A DNA stretch of 64,000 nucleotides. It comes from Lachnospiraceae bacterium. GTDB lineage: Bacteria > Bacillota > Clostridia > Lachnospirales > Lachnospiraceae. The stretch spans positions 1 to 64,000 of the forward strand of contig JAFZOW010000014.1 of NCBI GenBank assembly GCA_017552715.1, given 5' to 3'. The notes below the pieces were generated by a model that worked only from the letters and a program-made list of their open reading frames with translations, had not been told where the DNA came from and searched no databases. Positions 44,192-54,019 of the stretch are shown here, piece after piece. Numbering within the stretch: position 1 is the stretch's first letter; each line of letters begins with the position of its first letter. Both the position numbers and the translations under genes were made by a program.

Positions 44192-45467
44192 ACTGCTTTC
44201 CCAGGCCAATCTGAAGCTGCACAGGCTGATCGAAGACCAGACGTTTTATGCTTCGGAAGAGCAGAAGGTCACCCTGGAAGAAGTCAATGCCTTCAACCAG
44301 AGTTATGTGGAAGGGCAGGGGGCTCCGGATCAGTTTGCTGCTTTTAAAGAGAGGCTCAAGGAGCTGATGCTGATCGATTCCACCTTGTCAGCCTCTCTCG
44401 GAAACGCCGATCAGGTATACGGAAAGCTCAATAATGAAGCCAGGGCCGAGAGGAAGATCCTTCAGCAGCAGGCGGAAGCCTCAGGTATTGAAAAGGCAAA
44501 GAAGGATCTGTTCGGAACCAAGAAAAGAGCGGCCAGAAAAAAGCTGGATCGTATACAGAAAAGCAAAGCCAAGCTGGATGCACACAGGGCCGAAGAGGAG
44601 TCGCAATACAGGACCCGGAAAGGGATCTTTCTTGCTTCCCCAGAGTGGGTGGACTTTACCATTAAGACCAATGCGGATTTTAAGCCGATCGTGGATAAGG
44701 TGGCGGCGATACGAAAGAAGCCCCTGGGAGAATGGACTACCAGGGAGAGCCAGTTCGTCAAGGCTGTAGACAGAGCCGGTACCAGTCCGGTGGGAAAGTT
44801 TCAGGCTATTGAGGATGACTCGTTATATGCCCAAAGGATAAATGCTACGACGGATGAGTTTTACGGAAGCGATACCCTGGGAAAGAAATTCCAGAAGGAC
44901 AGCCTTTATCGGGATACAGCCCGCTGGTCCAGTCCGCTGGGGCAGGCGGATAAGGTCACTGCTCAGCAGATGCGCGTAAAAGCGAACCAGACTTATGTGA
45001 TGATCTATGGGAAGACCATTGACGGGGAGGAAAAGTCGGAGGCCGATCAGCTTGCCGCCCTGCGTGATCTGCGGTCTTCTGTGATCCTTATGAAACAGGA
45101 GATGGAGAGTTTTGTTGCGCGTTCTCCCGTTGTGTTTTCCGGAGAGGCCGGGCCCATGGAACTGATCAGGGAGTTCCCTATGATCAGCGAAATATATAAA
45201 AAAAGCCAGCCCATCACCAATCTCACGAAAGCGATGATCACTTCGCCTGCATTTAAGCTCCTTCCCCAGGATGAGCAGAAACAGATACTGGAGCTGAGAC
45301 GTTACACTTCGGCTGTCAGTAAATATACGGCGGAGCTGGTCAATCAGGCGAGGAAATGGGGAGATTACAGCGACCGGGAGAAACAGCCCACCCTGAAAGG
45401 GGATCAGCTCCCTTCGCCTATAGATCCTCTGGATAAGTGTCTGGAAACTGCTACGACTGCGTTGTAA
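44184..45467 (+). CDS. Unrecognised helical, charged cytoplasmic protein
   Basis: 427 aa, ATG 44184 after AAGGAAAGGAG. Nothing I recognise. It is almost wholly alpha-helical by composition, with a strongly basic coiled-coil-like stretch at about 85-150 (ARAERKILQQQ, KKRAARKKLDRIQKSKAKLD) and no signal peptide or membrane segment. A less charged middle and a C-terminus with EKQPTLKGDQLPSPID follow. It overlaps the permease gene and is followed 33 bases later by the acetyltransferase gene, so the three are probably one unit. Confidence 0.6.
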   Translation: MHELLSQANLKLHRLIEDQTFYASEEQKVTLEEVNAFNQSYVEGQGAPDQFAAFKERLKELMLIDSTLSASLGNADQVYGKLNNEARAERKILQQQAEASGIEKAKKDLFGTKKRAARKKLDRIQKSKAKLDAHRAEEESQYRTRKGIFLASPEWVDFTIKTNADFKPIVDKVAAIRKKPLGEWTTRESQFVKAVDRAGTSPVGKFQAIEDDSLYAQRINATTDEFYGSDTLGKKFQKDSLYRDTARWSSPLGQADKVTAQQMRVKANQTYVMIYGKTIDGEEKSEADQLAALRDLRSSVILMKQEMESFVARSPVVFSGEAGPMELIREFPMISEIYKKSQPITNLTKAMITSPAFKLLPQDEQKQILELRRYTSAVSKYTAELVNQARKWGDYSDREKQPTLKGDQLPSPIDPLDKCLETATTAL

Positions 45468-45500
45468 AAATCTTCCCTTTGTAAAAGGAATCTTCGATAT

Positions 45501-46346
45501 ATGAAAGAACAGATCATTTTATTGGATAGTAGCACTATGCCGCTTTTTTCCGATCTTTATACCGGCGATATCATGGCCTTTGATCGGAACGATCGAGTTG
45601 CGGCAGGTGTTCTGACGCAGGAAAACGAACCTGTAGCCCTCCTGCTTTCTTCGGTCCAGGATGACACCATGTTTCTGGACTGGTTCTATGTACGCGAAAA
45701 GTTCCGGCATCAGGGGATAGGGACGGAGTTCCTGAACAAAATGCTGGATATGATCTCCATGGCCTATAAGGTGGAGCTTGCTTCCGTGGCTTCGGCAAGC
45801 GAGGAAGCAAGTGCGTATTTCCGCTGGCAGGGCTTTGTCCCGGACGAGGGCAGGATCATGGGGATCGCCAACCTGACGCTGGGGGATATGATATCCCTTC
45901 CGGTCAGGAATCTGGGGAACGGGCGGCGTCTCATTGAGCTGAATGACGGTGAGCTCAGACGGATGAACCACTACTTTGTCGGCAATGACAATATCACCGT
46001 GACGGTGGACCTGCCGGTGGATCCTCATAAGTATCTGGAGGAATCGGCGGTGGATATGCGGAATAATGAGGTATATTCCCTGCTGCTGCTGGAAGAGGAC
46101 GGGGATGCGCTCTTTGTTTCTTATGCCTATTCCAGCAATAAGAATGTTCTCTCATTGATGGCTCTGCTTTCCAATGCGAAAAAAAGGCTGATCGAAAGAT
46201 ACGGCGCCGATAAGAAGATCAAGATCGCCGCTGTGAACGAGAAGTCCATGGCTCTGGTCAACAAGCTCTTCAATACCCCCAAGACGAAAAAGATGTTCAT
46301 GGGCACCAAAGTGCTGGTGTTCGATCCCTACAGGGATGCGGGGTGA
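45501..46346 (+). CDS. GNAT-family N-acetyltransferase with C-terminal extension
   Basis: 281 aa. The N-terminal half has the GNAT acetyl-CoA motif A, VREKFRHQGIGTEFLNKML (RxxGxG/A type, about 60-80), and motif B with YFRWQGFVPDEG. The C-terminal half (about 140-281) has no catalytic motif I can name but ends in a second GNAT-like alpha/beta pattern (YAYSSNKNVLSLMALLSNAKKRL, then a strand), so it may be a degenerate duplicate. Substrate unknown. The gene is closed by a terminator at 46392. Confidence 0.75.
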   Translation: MKEQIILLDSSTMPLFSDLYTGDIMAFDRNDRVAAGVLTQENEPVALLLSSVQDDTMFLDWFYVREKFRHQGIGTEFLNKMLDMISMAYKVELASVASASEEASAYFRWQGFVPDEGRIMGIANLTLGDMISLPVRNLGNGRRLIELNDGELRRMNHYFVGNDNITVTVDLPVDPHKYLEESAVDMRNNEVYSLLLLEEDGDALFVSYAYSSNKNVLSLMALLSNAKKRLIERYGADKKIKIAAVNEKSMALVNKLFNTPKTKKMFMGTKVLVFDPYRDAG

Positions 46347-46391
46347 GGGAGGAGCGCTCCATATACTGAAAATCAGGACAGAGTCAACCGG

Positions 46392-46415
46392 GCCGGGTTT
46401 ACCCGGCTTCTTTTT
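46392..46415 (+). terminator. Intrinsic terminator after the acetyltransferase
   Basis: GCCGGG-TTTA-CCCGGC, then TTCTTTTT. Confidence 0.88.
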
Positions 46416-46423
46416 ATGTAAGC

Positions 46424-46451
46424 TTGACAGCTTTTTGGCAGATGCTACAAT
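46424..46451 (+). promoter_or_regulatory. Promoter of the second surface locus
   Basis: TTGACA (46424-46429), 16 bases, TACAAT (46446-46451); start about 46458, leader about 68 nt. Confidence 0.75.
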
Positions 46452-46525
46452 TGATTCTAAGTCTGTTGTTGTCTGAAACGCCTTATTTAAGTGGCGTTGA
46501 ATGGGATAAAGGAATGGAGTCTGTA

Positions 46526-49500
46526 ATGAAAAAAAGCCTGAAGAATGCGATAAACTGGATACTTTCTTTGACCCTGGTGGTCGGAATGCTGCCAGTGGAT
46601 ATCTCATATGCAGCTGACAGTGAGTTGACGAATGGTGATGAAAATGTAACTTACGCAGAAGAACTTACAGGTGAAAAATCTTCGGATGGTCAGGCTGACA
46701 GAGATTTTTTTGGTGAGGAAGAGGCTGACGGATCCGGAAGCCGTGGGATCGATCCTGCATTGTTTAACAAGATCGATCAGTTGAACGGAGTATCATTAAG
46801 TAGAACATATCTTACAAGCCCTATTATCCCCGGGGGTAATATCGGACTGGACTATAACAGGGATCTGACATCAGCATTGCAGGATCCGAAAAGTCTTCCC
46901 CAGGGGGCGCCGGATCTTTCCCCGGATGAGACTATGAATAGGTATCGGTCCTATTGTACGACTAAGAACGGGGCTTTGGTATATCAATATTCATATTATC
47001 TTGATGATGAGAAGGCTGTTATAGATTCTTTTGCAGGGTCTTATTACGGTGATGTGGACAATATCACTTCAGGACAGATCCTTGAACAGCCTGTTTTCTG
47101 GCTGCCTGAAGAGGTGCTGGAATTTTACAATAATAATCCGCAATATTCCTTTTATGATGATGAAGGTGTCGCATTTATCAATGACTGTCTCGGGAAAGGT
47201 CAGATCGATGGTATAACGAGTACATCCGTAAGTGCTTCGGACATGAAATTGATAAACATCAGACCCTCGAATATCGATAGTATTATAAGGGGTGATAATG
47301 TATATAGCGAAGCATACAACAATCTGCCCGACCGAATATATATGCTTGAGGTATTGAATCAGGATTGTGTCCCTGCCGGGCATACGGATTCTCAAAAAAT
47401 ATATTACAAGACCAGACCGGTTGCCGGGATAGCCGACGGTGCATTCGCAGGGAAAGACAGAATATCCCTAGTTCGTGTTGAGGGGAATGAGGATGGTTTT
47501 TATATTGGGACTTCTGCGTTCGAGGGCTGTACAGATCTAGTTAGGCTATTTCTATATAATTGCTGGATCGGTGACCGTGCATTTAAATCCTGTAAAAAAT
47601 ATGTGCCTATGGAAGTAACTGAAACTGAGGGGGGAGGGTCAGTTTGGTATAAAGGCATATTGAAGGGAATAAGATATATCGGTATCGAAGCTTTTTCGGA
47701 TTGCGATGCTATCACGCATTTCAAGATATATACGGAAGCAACAAATACAGAACCGTTGGAAATAGGATTCGGAGCCCTATCAAATTGCGATAAGCTGAAA
47801 AAGATCTGTATCTACGGCTATGCTTCTCTGGGAGATTATGCGATGTATAATTGCCCTGATTTCTCGTTGATAGCCTGCAATTCTCGCGGTTCTTTTCTGT
47901 CTGTTGATGGAGAATCAGATGTCTTCTTGACATGGGATCAAAGGGAAAACGCAGGATATCTTCTCGGGATAGGAAAAGGATGTTTTGCCATGCCCTCATC
48001 GGGGGCTGATAATTCTGAAACTATCAGGATCTGCGATATAGCGGTTCCGGATGATCCGGCAGGATACATATATTATGGTGCTGATACGGAGCTTTTCCTG
48101 GAGAATACCGTTTTTCAGGGATTAAAAAACGGATCCGAGATAGATGCTGATATGACGCTCGAGCAATTAAAAACATCCTGTGCCTATTCTTCGTCTATCG
48201 GGGATTTTCTTTTTGCCAACAGAGGTAGTCTGAAAAAAGCAGCATTAGTCGTGTCTTCTTGTGATCTCGGGAAAGCGCGGGTGCCGATGAATTCTTTCCG
48301 TGCGTGCAAGAACCTGGATTGGGTTTATCTTCGCGGTTTATCTTATGACGCGAATCTTTTCCGTGAAGTGGAAAATGACTCGTTTTTTGTCAGCGGTATA
48401 ATGACCTACGGATCGGAAGCGCCCGGGTATTCTAAAGAACGGAGCTGTACGTGGTCCGCTTATACCAAGGCTGCTGAATACATCTGCTTTAAATCAGACA
48501 ATATATTATATCAAACTTCGGTTCCTTACTATATCGAGTTTCCTGCTTTTTATTCCGGTCATGAATATCTGTTTACTTTGAATAGTGAGCAAAAGCTGGT
48601 CAGTTGTAACTATATCGGAAAGCTTTCAGAAGATAAGTTTGTCGGAAGCGATCCGAAGGATCCATTCACGATCCCGAAAGAGATAAATGGATATACGATC
48701 TCCATTTTTGTTGCTGATGCTTTAACCTCATTAAAGGATCATATAGAATATTTAAAGATTTCCGACGGGGTCGGCTTTTACAGTCTTTCGTTTACCGATT
48801 ATATTTTGAAAGGTATCGAGATAGGAAATGGAGCGATCCGTTTAAGCAACGGATTCTTTAAAGGGTGTAAGAGTCTGAAACACGTCACTGTAAGCGATAA
48901 TCTTGATAGTATAGGTTTCAATACCTTTTTGGATTGTCCCGAGGGCCTGATCGTAACCATCCCCGGAATGAGGACGGCAATTTCCAAAGCTGCTTTTTCT
49001 CCGGACAAAGATGTATATATCTGTACTCCTAAAGATTCGGTTGCTTATACGATCACGGATGCGTACAATCACGAAAACGAAAAGATCCATTGGATCGGAT
49101 ACGACCCGAAGCTGAAACACAGTGTCCGTTTTCTGAACGACGACAAGCAGACAACGATCGATATACAGGTCGTAAATAACGGAACGGATGCCGTATCCCC
49201 GAACATGGCCGATAAGAAGTCTTCGATCCTGAGCCCTTCCGCTAATTTCTCTCATTGGGAATGGAAGGACCCTGCTACAGGAAATGTGGTGAGCGGTGAT
49301 GCTGCATGGAAAAATATCACGGAAGACAGGGATATATGGGCGGTGTTTATTGAACCGGGATCGCCGGACAAGGAGACCCATACAGTCAATTTCCTCTACG
49401 ATGACGGGCAAACGCTGATCGATACACAGGAAGTGGAGGACGGAGCGGATGCCGTATCCCCGAACATGGCAGATAAAAAGTCCATGATCCTGAGCGAGTC

Positions 49501-51514
49501 GGCCAACTTTGCCTATTGGCTGTGGGAAACGCCTACAGGAGGGGTTGTAAGCGGGGATGATGCGCTCAAGAGCATTTCCGAAAACCGGGATATCCGGGCT
49601 GTGTTCGTGGAACCCGAAACACAGGAAAAGCCGATCCATACGGTCAATTTCTTCTACGATGACGGGATCACGCCGATCGAAACACAGGAAGTGGAGGACG
49701 GAGCGGATGCTGTTTCTCCGAACATGGCAGATAAGCATTCCATGCTACTGGGCTCTTCCGCAGAGTTTTCACACTGGGAATGGCACGATCCCGTAGCGGA
49801 TACAGTGGTGAGCGGCGATAAAGCGTTAAAGAGCATTTCGGAAAACCGGGATATCCGTGCTGTATTCGTCAAAGCTCCTGAGCCGGGACCCGGGCCGCGT
49901 CCCGATCCGGATGAAGGTGAGACCGGTCTGGAGATCTATTTTGCCGAAAACGGCTTAAAGACCATCAGCCTTGTTTATACGGGGGATGAACAGCTGCCGG
50001 AGGTGGTTGTGAAGCTCCACGGTATCCGCCTTAAGGAGGGTGTGGATTACAGCTTAAAGTACGGCAATAACAAAAACGTGAGTACCACAAAGAAATACGG
50101 AAAAGTGACCATCAGCGGCATGGGGCGTTTCTGTAAGAAGCATGAACTGTACTTCACCATCACGCCTAAGGAACTGGGCGATGAAAACGGGAATCCGGCC
50201 GAGGGTATAATGATCGCAGGGCTTTCACTGAAGACCGGTGCAAAGCCGAAGCCCAAGCTTTTCTATAACGGCAGGGAGATCAGCAAAAAAGAATACAGCT
50301 GGTTCTGGAACCAGTCGGATGATAGCGTGAGCTTTTCCGCAAAGGCGGGCGGTAACTATAGCGGCAGCATTAAGGCGCAGCTGCTTACACGCCTGAATGC
50401 TGATGAATACGAAAGATATGGCATTAAGGTAAAGCTGAATGCCTCGTATAAGGTCTTTAACGGCAGGTCCCAGACACTCAGTGAGGATGAACTTCTGGTC
50501 ACGGATGCCTCCGGGCTGGTGCGTCTTAAAAAGGATGCGGATTATACCGTAAGCTATATAGGGGATACAGTGAACGCCGGTAAGGTGGAGTTCGCGGTTT
50601 GCGGTATCGGTGACTATCACGGCAGTGTTACAAAGAGCTACAGCATCAGGCCTGCAAAGGATGCGGTATTCCTGATCACGCTGGTCCCGGAGGAAGACGG
50701 CAGTCTGGTATACAGTTATAAAAAGAGCGGAGTTTGCCCCGAGGTGGTGGTGACCACACGCTTTGACGGCAGGGTATATACCCTGAAACAGGGTACGGAA
50801 TATACCCTGAGATACAAAGGTAATAAACAGATCGGCAATGCCGCTTCCTGCAACTTCCGTTTTATCGGGAACTTCAAGGGGGCTAAAAAGGCGAAGAAGC
50901 GTTTTGCCATAAAGAGAGCGGATCTTGAAAATGCACAGATCTATGTAGGAGACATGAAATATACCGGCCCCGGGAAATACCGGTCCAAGCCCGTGGTGAT
51001 CCAAAACGGCGAAGTGGTGCCCCAGGGCGAATACCAGCTGATGTATCTGGATGGATCGGACAGCGAGCTCAGCGGCAGGCTGACCCTTGCTCCCGGAGAA
51101 GAGAGGCTGATCCGTGTGAAAGTGGTGGGAAAGAATAAGAAGTACACCGGCCAGTGCGGATTTGCGGAATACCGGATACGCAATAATAGTGTTCTTACGG
51201 ATATATCCGGCTCCAAGCTTAAGCTGAGCAGCCGCTATGGCGCGGGTATAATCAAAAATGTACAGTATAACGGCAGGCCCATCATCTTTTCGACGGATTA
51301 TGACAAGCGGCAGGCGGATCTGATGCTCTGGCTGAAAAAGGATTACAGCTATATGAGCGAAGAGATAGAAAGGCATTTCGAAGTGGTCTATGCCGATAAT
51401 GTGGAACCGGGTAAAGCCACGGTGCTGCTGATCCCTCTGGACAGTGAAGAATACAGCGGCATATGTAAGGGAACCTTCAGGATAAAGAAAAAGAAGCTGC
51501 AGGAGATGAAGTGA
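46526..51514 (+). CDS. Large secreted LRR protein with three beta-repeat and Ig-like modules (D)
   Basis: 1662 aa from ATG 46526 (GGAG eight bases upstream). Signal peptide about 1-32 (ending VDISYA). A long N-terminal region with degenerate BspA-type LRRs (about 300-850; FEGCTDLVRLFLYNC, FSDCDAITHFKI, FKGCKSLKHVTV) is followed by three InlB-B/Listeria-Bacteroides-type repeats starting at 49118, 49379 and 49637. A proline-rich hinge (EPGPGPRPDPDEGE) and Ig-like modules to the C-terminus complete it. No sorting signal of its own. It is followed after one base by a cohesin-like VPKTG protein and a sortase, which suggests the three act as a surface assembly unit. Confidence 0.82.
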   Translation: MKKSLKNAINWILSLTLVVGMLPVDISYAADSELTNGDENVTYAEELTGEKSSDGQADRDFFGEEEADGSGSRGIDPALFNKIDQLNGVSLSRTYLTSPIIPGGNIGLDYNRDLTSALQDPKSLPQGAPDLSPDETMNRYRSYCTTKNGALVYQYSYYLDDEKAVIDSFAGSYYGDVDNITSGQILEQPVFWLPEEVLEFYNNNPQYSFYDDEGVAFINDCLGKGQIDGITSTSVSASDMKLINIRPSNIDSIIRGDNVYSEAYNNLPDRIYMLEVLNQDCVPAGHTDSQKIYYKTRPVAGIADGAFAGKDRISLVRVEGNEDGFYIGTSAFEGCTDLVRLFLYNCWIGDRAFKSCKKYVPMEVTETEGGGSVWYKGILKGIRYIGIEAFSDCDAITHFKIYTEATNTEPLEIGFGALSNCDKLKKICIYGYASLGDYAMYNCPDFSLIACNSRGSFLSVDGESDVFLTWDQRENAGYLLGIGKGCFAMPSSGADNSETIRICDIAVPDDPAGYIYYGADTELFLENTVFQGLKNGSEIDADMTLEQLKTSCAYSSSIGDFLFANRGSLKKAALVVSSCDLGKARVPMNSFRACKNLDWVYLRGLSYDANLFREVENDSFFVSGIMTYGSEAPGYSKERSCTWSAYTKAAEYICFKSDNILYQTSVPYYIEFPAFYSGHEYLFTLNSEQKLVSCNYIGKLSEDKFVGSDPKDPFTIPKEINGYTISIFVADALTSLKDHIEYLKISDGVGFYSLSFTDYILKGIEIGNGAIRLSNGFFKGCKSLKHVTVSDNLDSIGFNTFLDCPEGLIVTIPGMRTAISKAAFSPDKDVYICTPKDSVAYTITDAYNHENEKIHWIGYDPKLKHSVRFLNDDKQTTIDIQVVNNGTDAVSPNMADKKSSILSPSANFSHWEWKDPATGNVVSGDAAWKNITEDRDIWAVFIEPGSPDKETHTVNFLYDDGQTLIDTQEVEDGADAVSPNMADKKSMILSESANFAYWLWETPTGGVVSGDDALKSISENRDIRAVFVEPETQEKPIHTVNFFYDDGITPIETQEVEDGADAVSPNMADKHSMLLGSSAEFSHWEWHDPVADTVVSGDKALKSISENRDIRAVFVKAPEPGPGPRPDPDEGETGLEIYFAENGLKTISLVYTGDEQLPEVVVKLHGIRLKEGVDYSLKYGNNKNVSTTKKYGKVTISGMGRFCKKHELYFTITPKELGDENGNPAEGIMIAGLSLKTGAKPKPKLFYNGREISKKEYSWFWNQSDDSVSFSAKAGGNYSGSIKAQLLTRLNADEYERYGIKVKLNASYKVFNGRSQTLSEDELLVTDASGLVRLKKDADYTVSYIGDTVNAGKVEFAVCGIGDYHGSVTKSYSIRPAKDAVFLITLVPEEDGSLVYSYKKSGVCPEVVVTTRFDGRVYTLKQGTEYTLRYKGNKQIGNAASCNFRFIGNFKGAKKAKKRFAIKRADLENAQIYVGDMKYTGPGKYRSKPVVIQNGEVVPQGEYQLMYLDGSDSELSGRLTLAPGEERLIRVKVVGKNKKYTGQCGFAEYRIRNNSVLTDISGSKLKLSSRYGAGIIKNVQYNGRPIIFSTDYDKRQADLMLWLKKDYSYMSEEIERHFEVVYADNVEPGKATVLLIPLDSEEYSGICKGTFRIKKKKLQEMK
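49118..49879 (+). repeat. Three in-frame repeats of about 86 residues (protein D)
   Basis: Units at 49118, 49379 and 49637 (261 and 258 bases apart) each begin H-x-V-x-F-x-x-DD and contain DAVSPNMADK and an E/D-R/N-RDI-x-AVF ending. Units 2 and 3 are closest, so the last duplication is recent. Confidence 0.9.
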
Positions 51515-51515
51515 G

Positions 51516-52448
51516 ATGAAGAGATCGATAGTTAAAAACATGATAAAACGCATACTTCCTGTCCTGCTTCTTATGCTGCTGCCCCTTAAGGCACTTGCGG
51601 AAAGCGGCCTGGTCTTTGATGTTTCTTCCGAGGAAAGCGAGGTATGCCGGGGAGATGAATTTTCCGTTGTGGTCTCGCTGGAGGAAAACAGCGGGCTCTG
51701 CTACACGGAATTCTGCCTGATCTATGACACGGCGCGCTTTGTTCCCGTGAGCAAGACGGCGGGAAGCGTGCTGGGAGATGCGGGATCCCGTCCCCTGGAT
51801 GAAGATATCGCCGAAGGCCGGGTGGAATTTGTCCTGGGAGACGCATCCGGAGCGGCTTATACCGAAAACAGCGGAGCTCTGGCTATCGCGAAGTTTAAGG
51901 TAAGGGAAGATGCGGAATACGGATATGCGGATTTTAATCTGAGCGTGAACCCGAAATCGACATTTATAAGCGCTTCCGAGAACGCTGCACCGGCGGAAGG
52001 CATGGTCACGGTGCAGATCGTGGACCGGCCGGCACCTACGGAGAAAGAAGAGCCGGAACCTACCAGAAAGGCTGAACCCACGAAGAAGCCTCAGCCTACA
52101 CCTACCACTGCCCCCGGCGGTAACGGTGGCGGCGGAGATACACAGCCGGAACCGGAGGCTCCGCCTCAGGATCCTCCTGCGGAAGATACGGCACCTCCCG
52201 CACAGGAGCCGGTACCGGAAAACAACCCTCAGGCGGCTGACCTGACTTTATCACCTCCTGTTCAGGAAGCGGCTCCGCCTGCACAGACGGCGGCGGTGAC
52301 TCCCGTAACAATTCCTGCTGCGCCGGCAGCGGATGTGCCGAAAACGGGGGATGATGCACGTATCTATATCTGCGCTCTGCTGGTACTGGCCTCCGTTACC
52401 GGCCTTTTGGGTGTTGCATATTTTCGGAAGCACAGGTGGAGCAAGTGA
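51516..52448 (+). CDS. Cohesin-like surface protein with VPKTG sortase signal
   Basis: 310 aa. Signal peptide about 1-28 (ending LKALA), then a cohesin-like jelly-roll domain (about 30-170; FDVSSEESEVCRGDEFSVVV, LIYDTARFVPVS, ALAIAKFKV). A Pro/Thr/Glu-rich wall-spanning linker (about 172-270) leads to the sorting signal VPKTGDD, a membrane helix and the basic tail FRKHRWSK. Cohesins bind dockerins, but no dockerin calcium motif was found in the neighbouring surface proteins, so the partner is unknown. The next gene is a sortase and overlaps this stop, so this is its probable substrate. Confidence 0.87.
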   Translation: MKRSIVKNMIKRILPVLLLMLLPLKALAESGLVFDVSSEESEVCRGDEFSVVVSLEENSGLCYTEFCLIYDTARFVPVSKTAGSVLGDAGSRPLDEDIAEGRVEFVLGDASGAAYTENSGALAIAKFKVREDAEYGYADFNLSVNPKSTFISASENAAPAEGMVTVQIVDRPAPTEKEEPEPTRKAEPTKKPQPTPTTAPGGNGGGGDTQPEPEAPPQDPPAEDTAPPAQEPVPENNPQAADLTLSPPVQEAAPPAQTAAVTPVTIPAAPAADVPKTGDDARIYICALLVLASVTGLLGVAYFRKHRWSK

Positions 52449-53548
52449 GCGCGACATATCGTATAGGAAATTTCAGCTTTCATACCAGAGAAGAATACCA
52501 GGCCAGCCTGAGGGATGCCATGCGTTTCCGTGAACTGAAGCGCATCGGGGAGAGCGAGGAAGAGATCGCCTATAACTATATCCGTCAGCTGAACCAGCAG
52601 GGTATACACTTTGAATCCCAGCTTGGGGCGGATTTTTACCTTCGTAACGAGGCACTATGCAATGCCTGGGAAAAGAAGGCGCTGCTGGGGCCTTACCAGA
52701 AGAAGAAAAAGAAGCTTCCCCTTCCGGGCAGGGAGGCCGTACTCCAGTATCTGGCAGGTTTCTTCAGCGGGATGCTGGTATTATCCGCAATATTCTTCCT
52801 GGTCTTTTTCCGTCAGGAGCAGGGTTCGGCCCGGGCCATGAAGGAGCTGCAGAGCGTTAATGCATATGATGATGCCCGGGATGTGGACACGCCGGCCCTG
52901 AATGCACCGGCTCCCACGGAAGAGAAGGGGGAAGTGGTCAATCCCGTGCCTGAGAAAGCTGTATACACGGAACGGGTACTTGCAAACCGTAAGCTTAAGG
53001 AAGAAAACGCAGATCTTACGGCCTGGCTCTCCATTCCGGATACTGTGATCGATTATCCCGTGATGCAGCGGCCCGGAGATGATTCCTGGTATCTGAGCCG
53101 TGATTTTTACGGAAATGAAGATGTCAACGGCCTGCTGGTACTGGATGATGACTGCGGGATTAACGATATGGGGCTTCTGATCCATGGGCATCATATGCGT
53201 TCCGGTGCCATGTTTGCTGCGCTGGAGCAGTACCGGGATCCTCTGTTCTGCGCCACCCATCCGCATATATGCTTAAGCGATATGGAAGAGGAGCGGGAGT
53301 ACAGCGTTTTTGCAGTTTTTGAGGATCATGTGAATCCGGACGATGAGGATGCCTTCCATTTTTATAAGTACATCAATGTGAATGACATCGAAGAATATGA
53401 ACTGTGTCTGGAAGGGATACGTGAGAAGGCACTTTATCCCATCGTATGTGATATCAGCTACGGACAGCGTATCCTTATGCTCTCAACCTGTGATTATACA
53501 CAGGAAAACGGCAGGCTCATCGTGGCGGCGGTGGAGAGCGCGCACTGA
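52445..53548 (+). CDS. Class B sortase with long cytoplasmic N-terminus
   Basis: 367 aa from GTG 52445 (GTGA overlap with the previous stop; GTG 52436 is an alternative). About 100 cytoplasmic residues with a YXXXLRDAMRFRELKRIG helix come first, far more than the short tail of typical sortase B, then one membrane helix (about 105-125) and a linker. The catalytic domain has TAWLSIPDTVIDYPVMQ, LIHGHHMRSG with His249, LMLSTCDY with Cys349 and the Arg of GRLIVAAV near 357. It probably anchors the VPKTG protein encoded just upstream. Confidence 0.92.
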   Translation: MSATYRIGNFSFHTREEYQASLRDAMRFRELKRIGESEEEIAYNYIRQLNQQGIHFESQLGADFYLRNEALCNAWEKKALLGPYQKKKKKLPLPGREAVLQYLAGFFSGMLVLSAIFFLVFFRQEQGSARAMKELQSVNAYDDARDVDTPALNAPAPTEEKGEVVNPVPEKAVYTERVLANRKLKEENADLTAWLSIPDTVIDYPVMQRPGDDSWYLSRDFYGNEDVNGLLVLDDDCGINDMGLLIHGHHMRSGAMFAALEQYRDPLFCATHPHICLSDMEEEREYSVFAVFEDHVNPDDEDAFHFYKYINVNDIEEYELCLEGIREKALYPIVCDISYGQRILMLSTCDYTQENGRLIVAAVESAH

Positions 53549-53593
53549 ATGCGATCATCGTCAGTTCTTTTGCCCCGGATGCCATAATATCTA

Positions 53594-53622
53594 TTGACAT
53601 TTCCGGCCGCATTTGCTAAACT
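53594..53622 (+). promoter_or_regulatory. Promoter of rplU-prp-rpmA
   Basis: TTGACA (53594-53599), 17 bases, TAAACT (53617-53622); start about 53629. Confidence 0.75.
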
Positions 53623-53628
53623 ACTTCA

Positions 53629-53690
53629 GTATGCCGCACGGAGAGGTATAAGCGGCGCTGCGGCGCTCACCATATTCCGGCGAGATTTGT
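53629..53690 (+). ncRNA. Candidate L21 autoregulatory leader
   Basis: About 80 nt lie between the predicted start and rplU. A GC-rich stem (GGT..AGCG / CGCT.ACC, about 53644-53671) precedes the ribosome site. L21 leaders are known before rplU in Firmicutes; I infer the identity from position and structure, not from a covariance match. Confidence 0.4.
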
Positions 53691-53708
53691 GATAAGGAGG
53701 TGCAGACC

Positions 53709-54014
53709 ATGTACGCGATTATTGCAACGGGTGGAAAACAGTATAAGGTTTCCGAAGGCGATATCATCAAGGTTGAGAAGCTTGCAGCCGAAGCCGGAGA
53801 TACTGTTACGTTCGATGATGTGCTGGCGGTTTCCGATGGAGATCTGAAGGTTGGTAAGGATGCAGCAAAGGCTTCCGTTTCCGCCACAGTGATGCAGCAG
53901 GGCCGCGGGAAGAAAGTACTTGTTTACAAGTACAAACCCAAGACCGGCTATCATAAGAAGAACGGTCATCGTCAGGCATTTACGCAGGTTAAGATCGAAA
54001 AGATCAAGGCCTGA
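53709..54014 (+). CDS. rplU: Ribosomal protein L21
   Basis: 101 aa from ATG 53709, after AAGGAGGTG (a GTG at 53700 is inside the ribosome site). [25 protein letters not shown] and the basic C-terminus [14 protein letters not shown] are standard L21. A 50S component binding 23S rRNA domain I. First gene of the conserved rplU-prp-rpmA group. Confidence 0.97.
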   Translation: MYAIIATGGKQYKVSEGDIIKVEKLAAEAGDTVTFDDVLAVSDGDLKVGKDAAKASVSATVMQQGRGKKVLVYKYKPKTGYHKKNGHRQAFTQVKIEKIKA

Positions 54015-54019
54015 GACGG

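Noticed and set aside
42791..44209. 472-codon - strand frame opposite the AI-2E permease
   Set aside because: Shadow frame; the + strand has membrane helices and family motifs.
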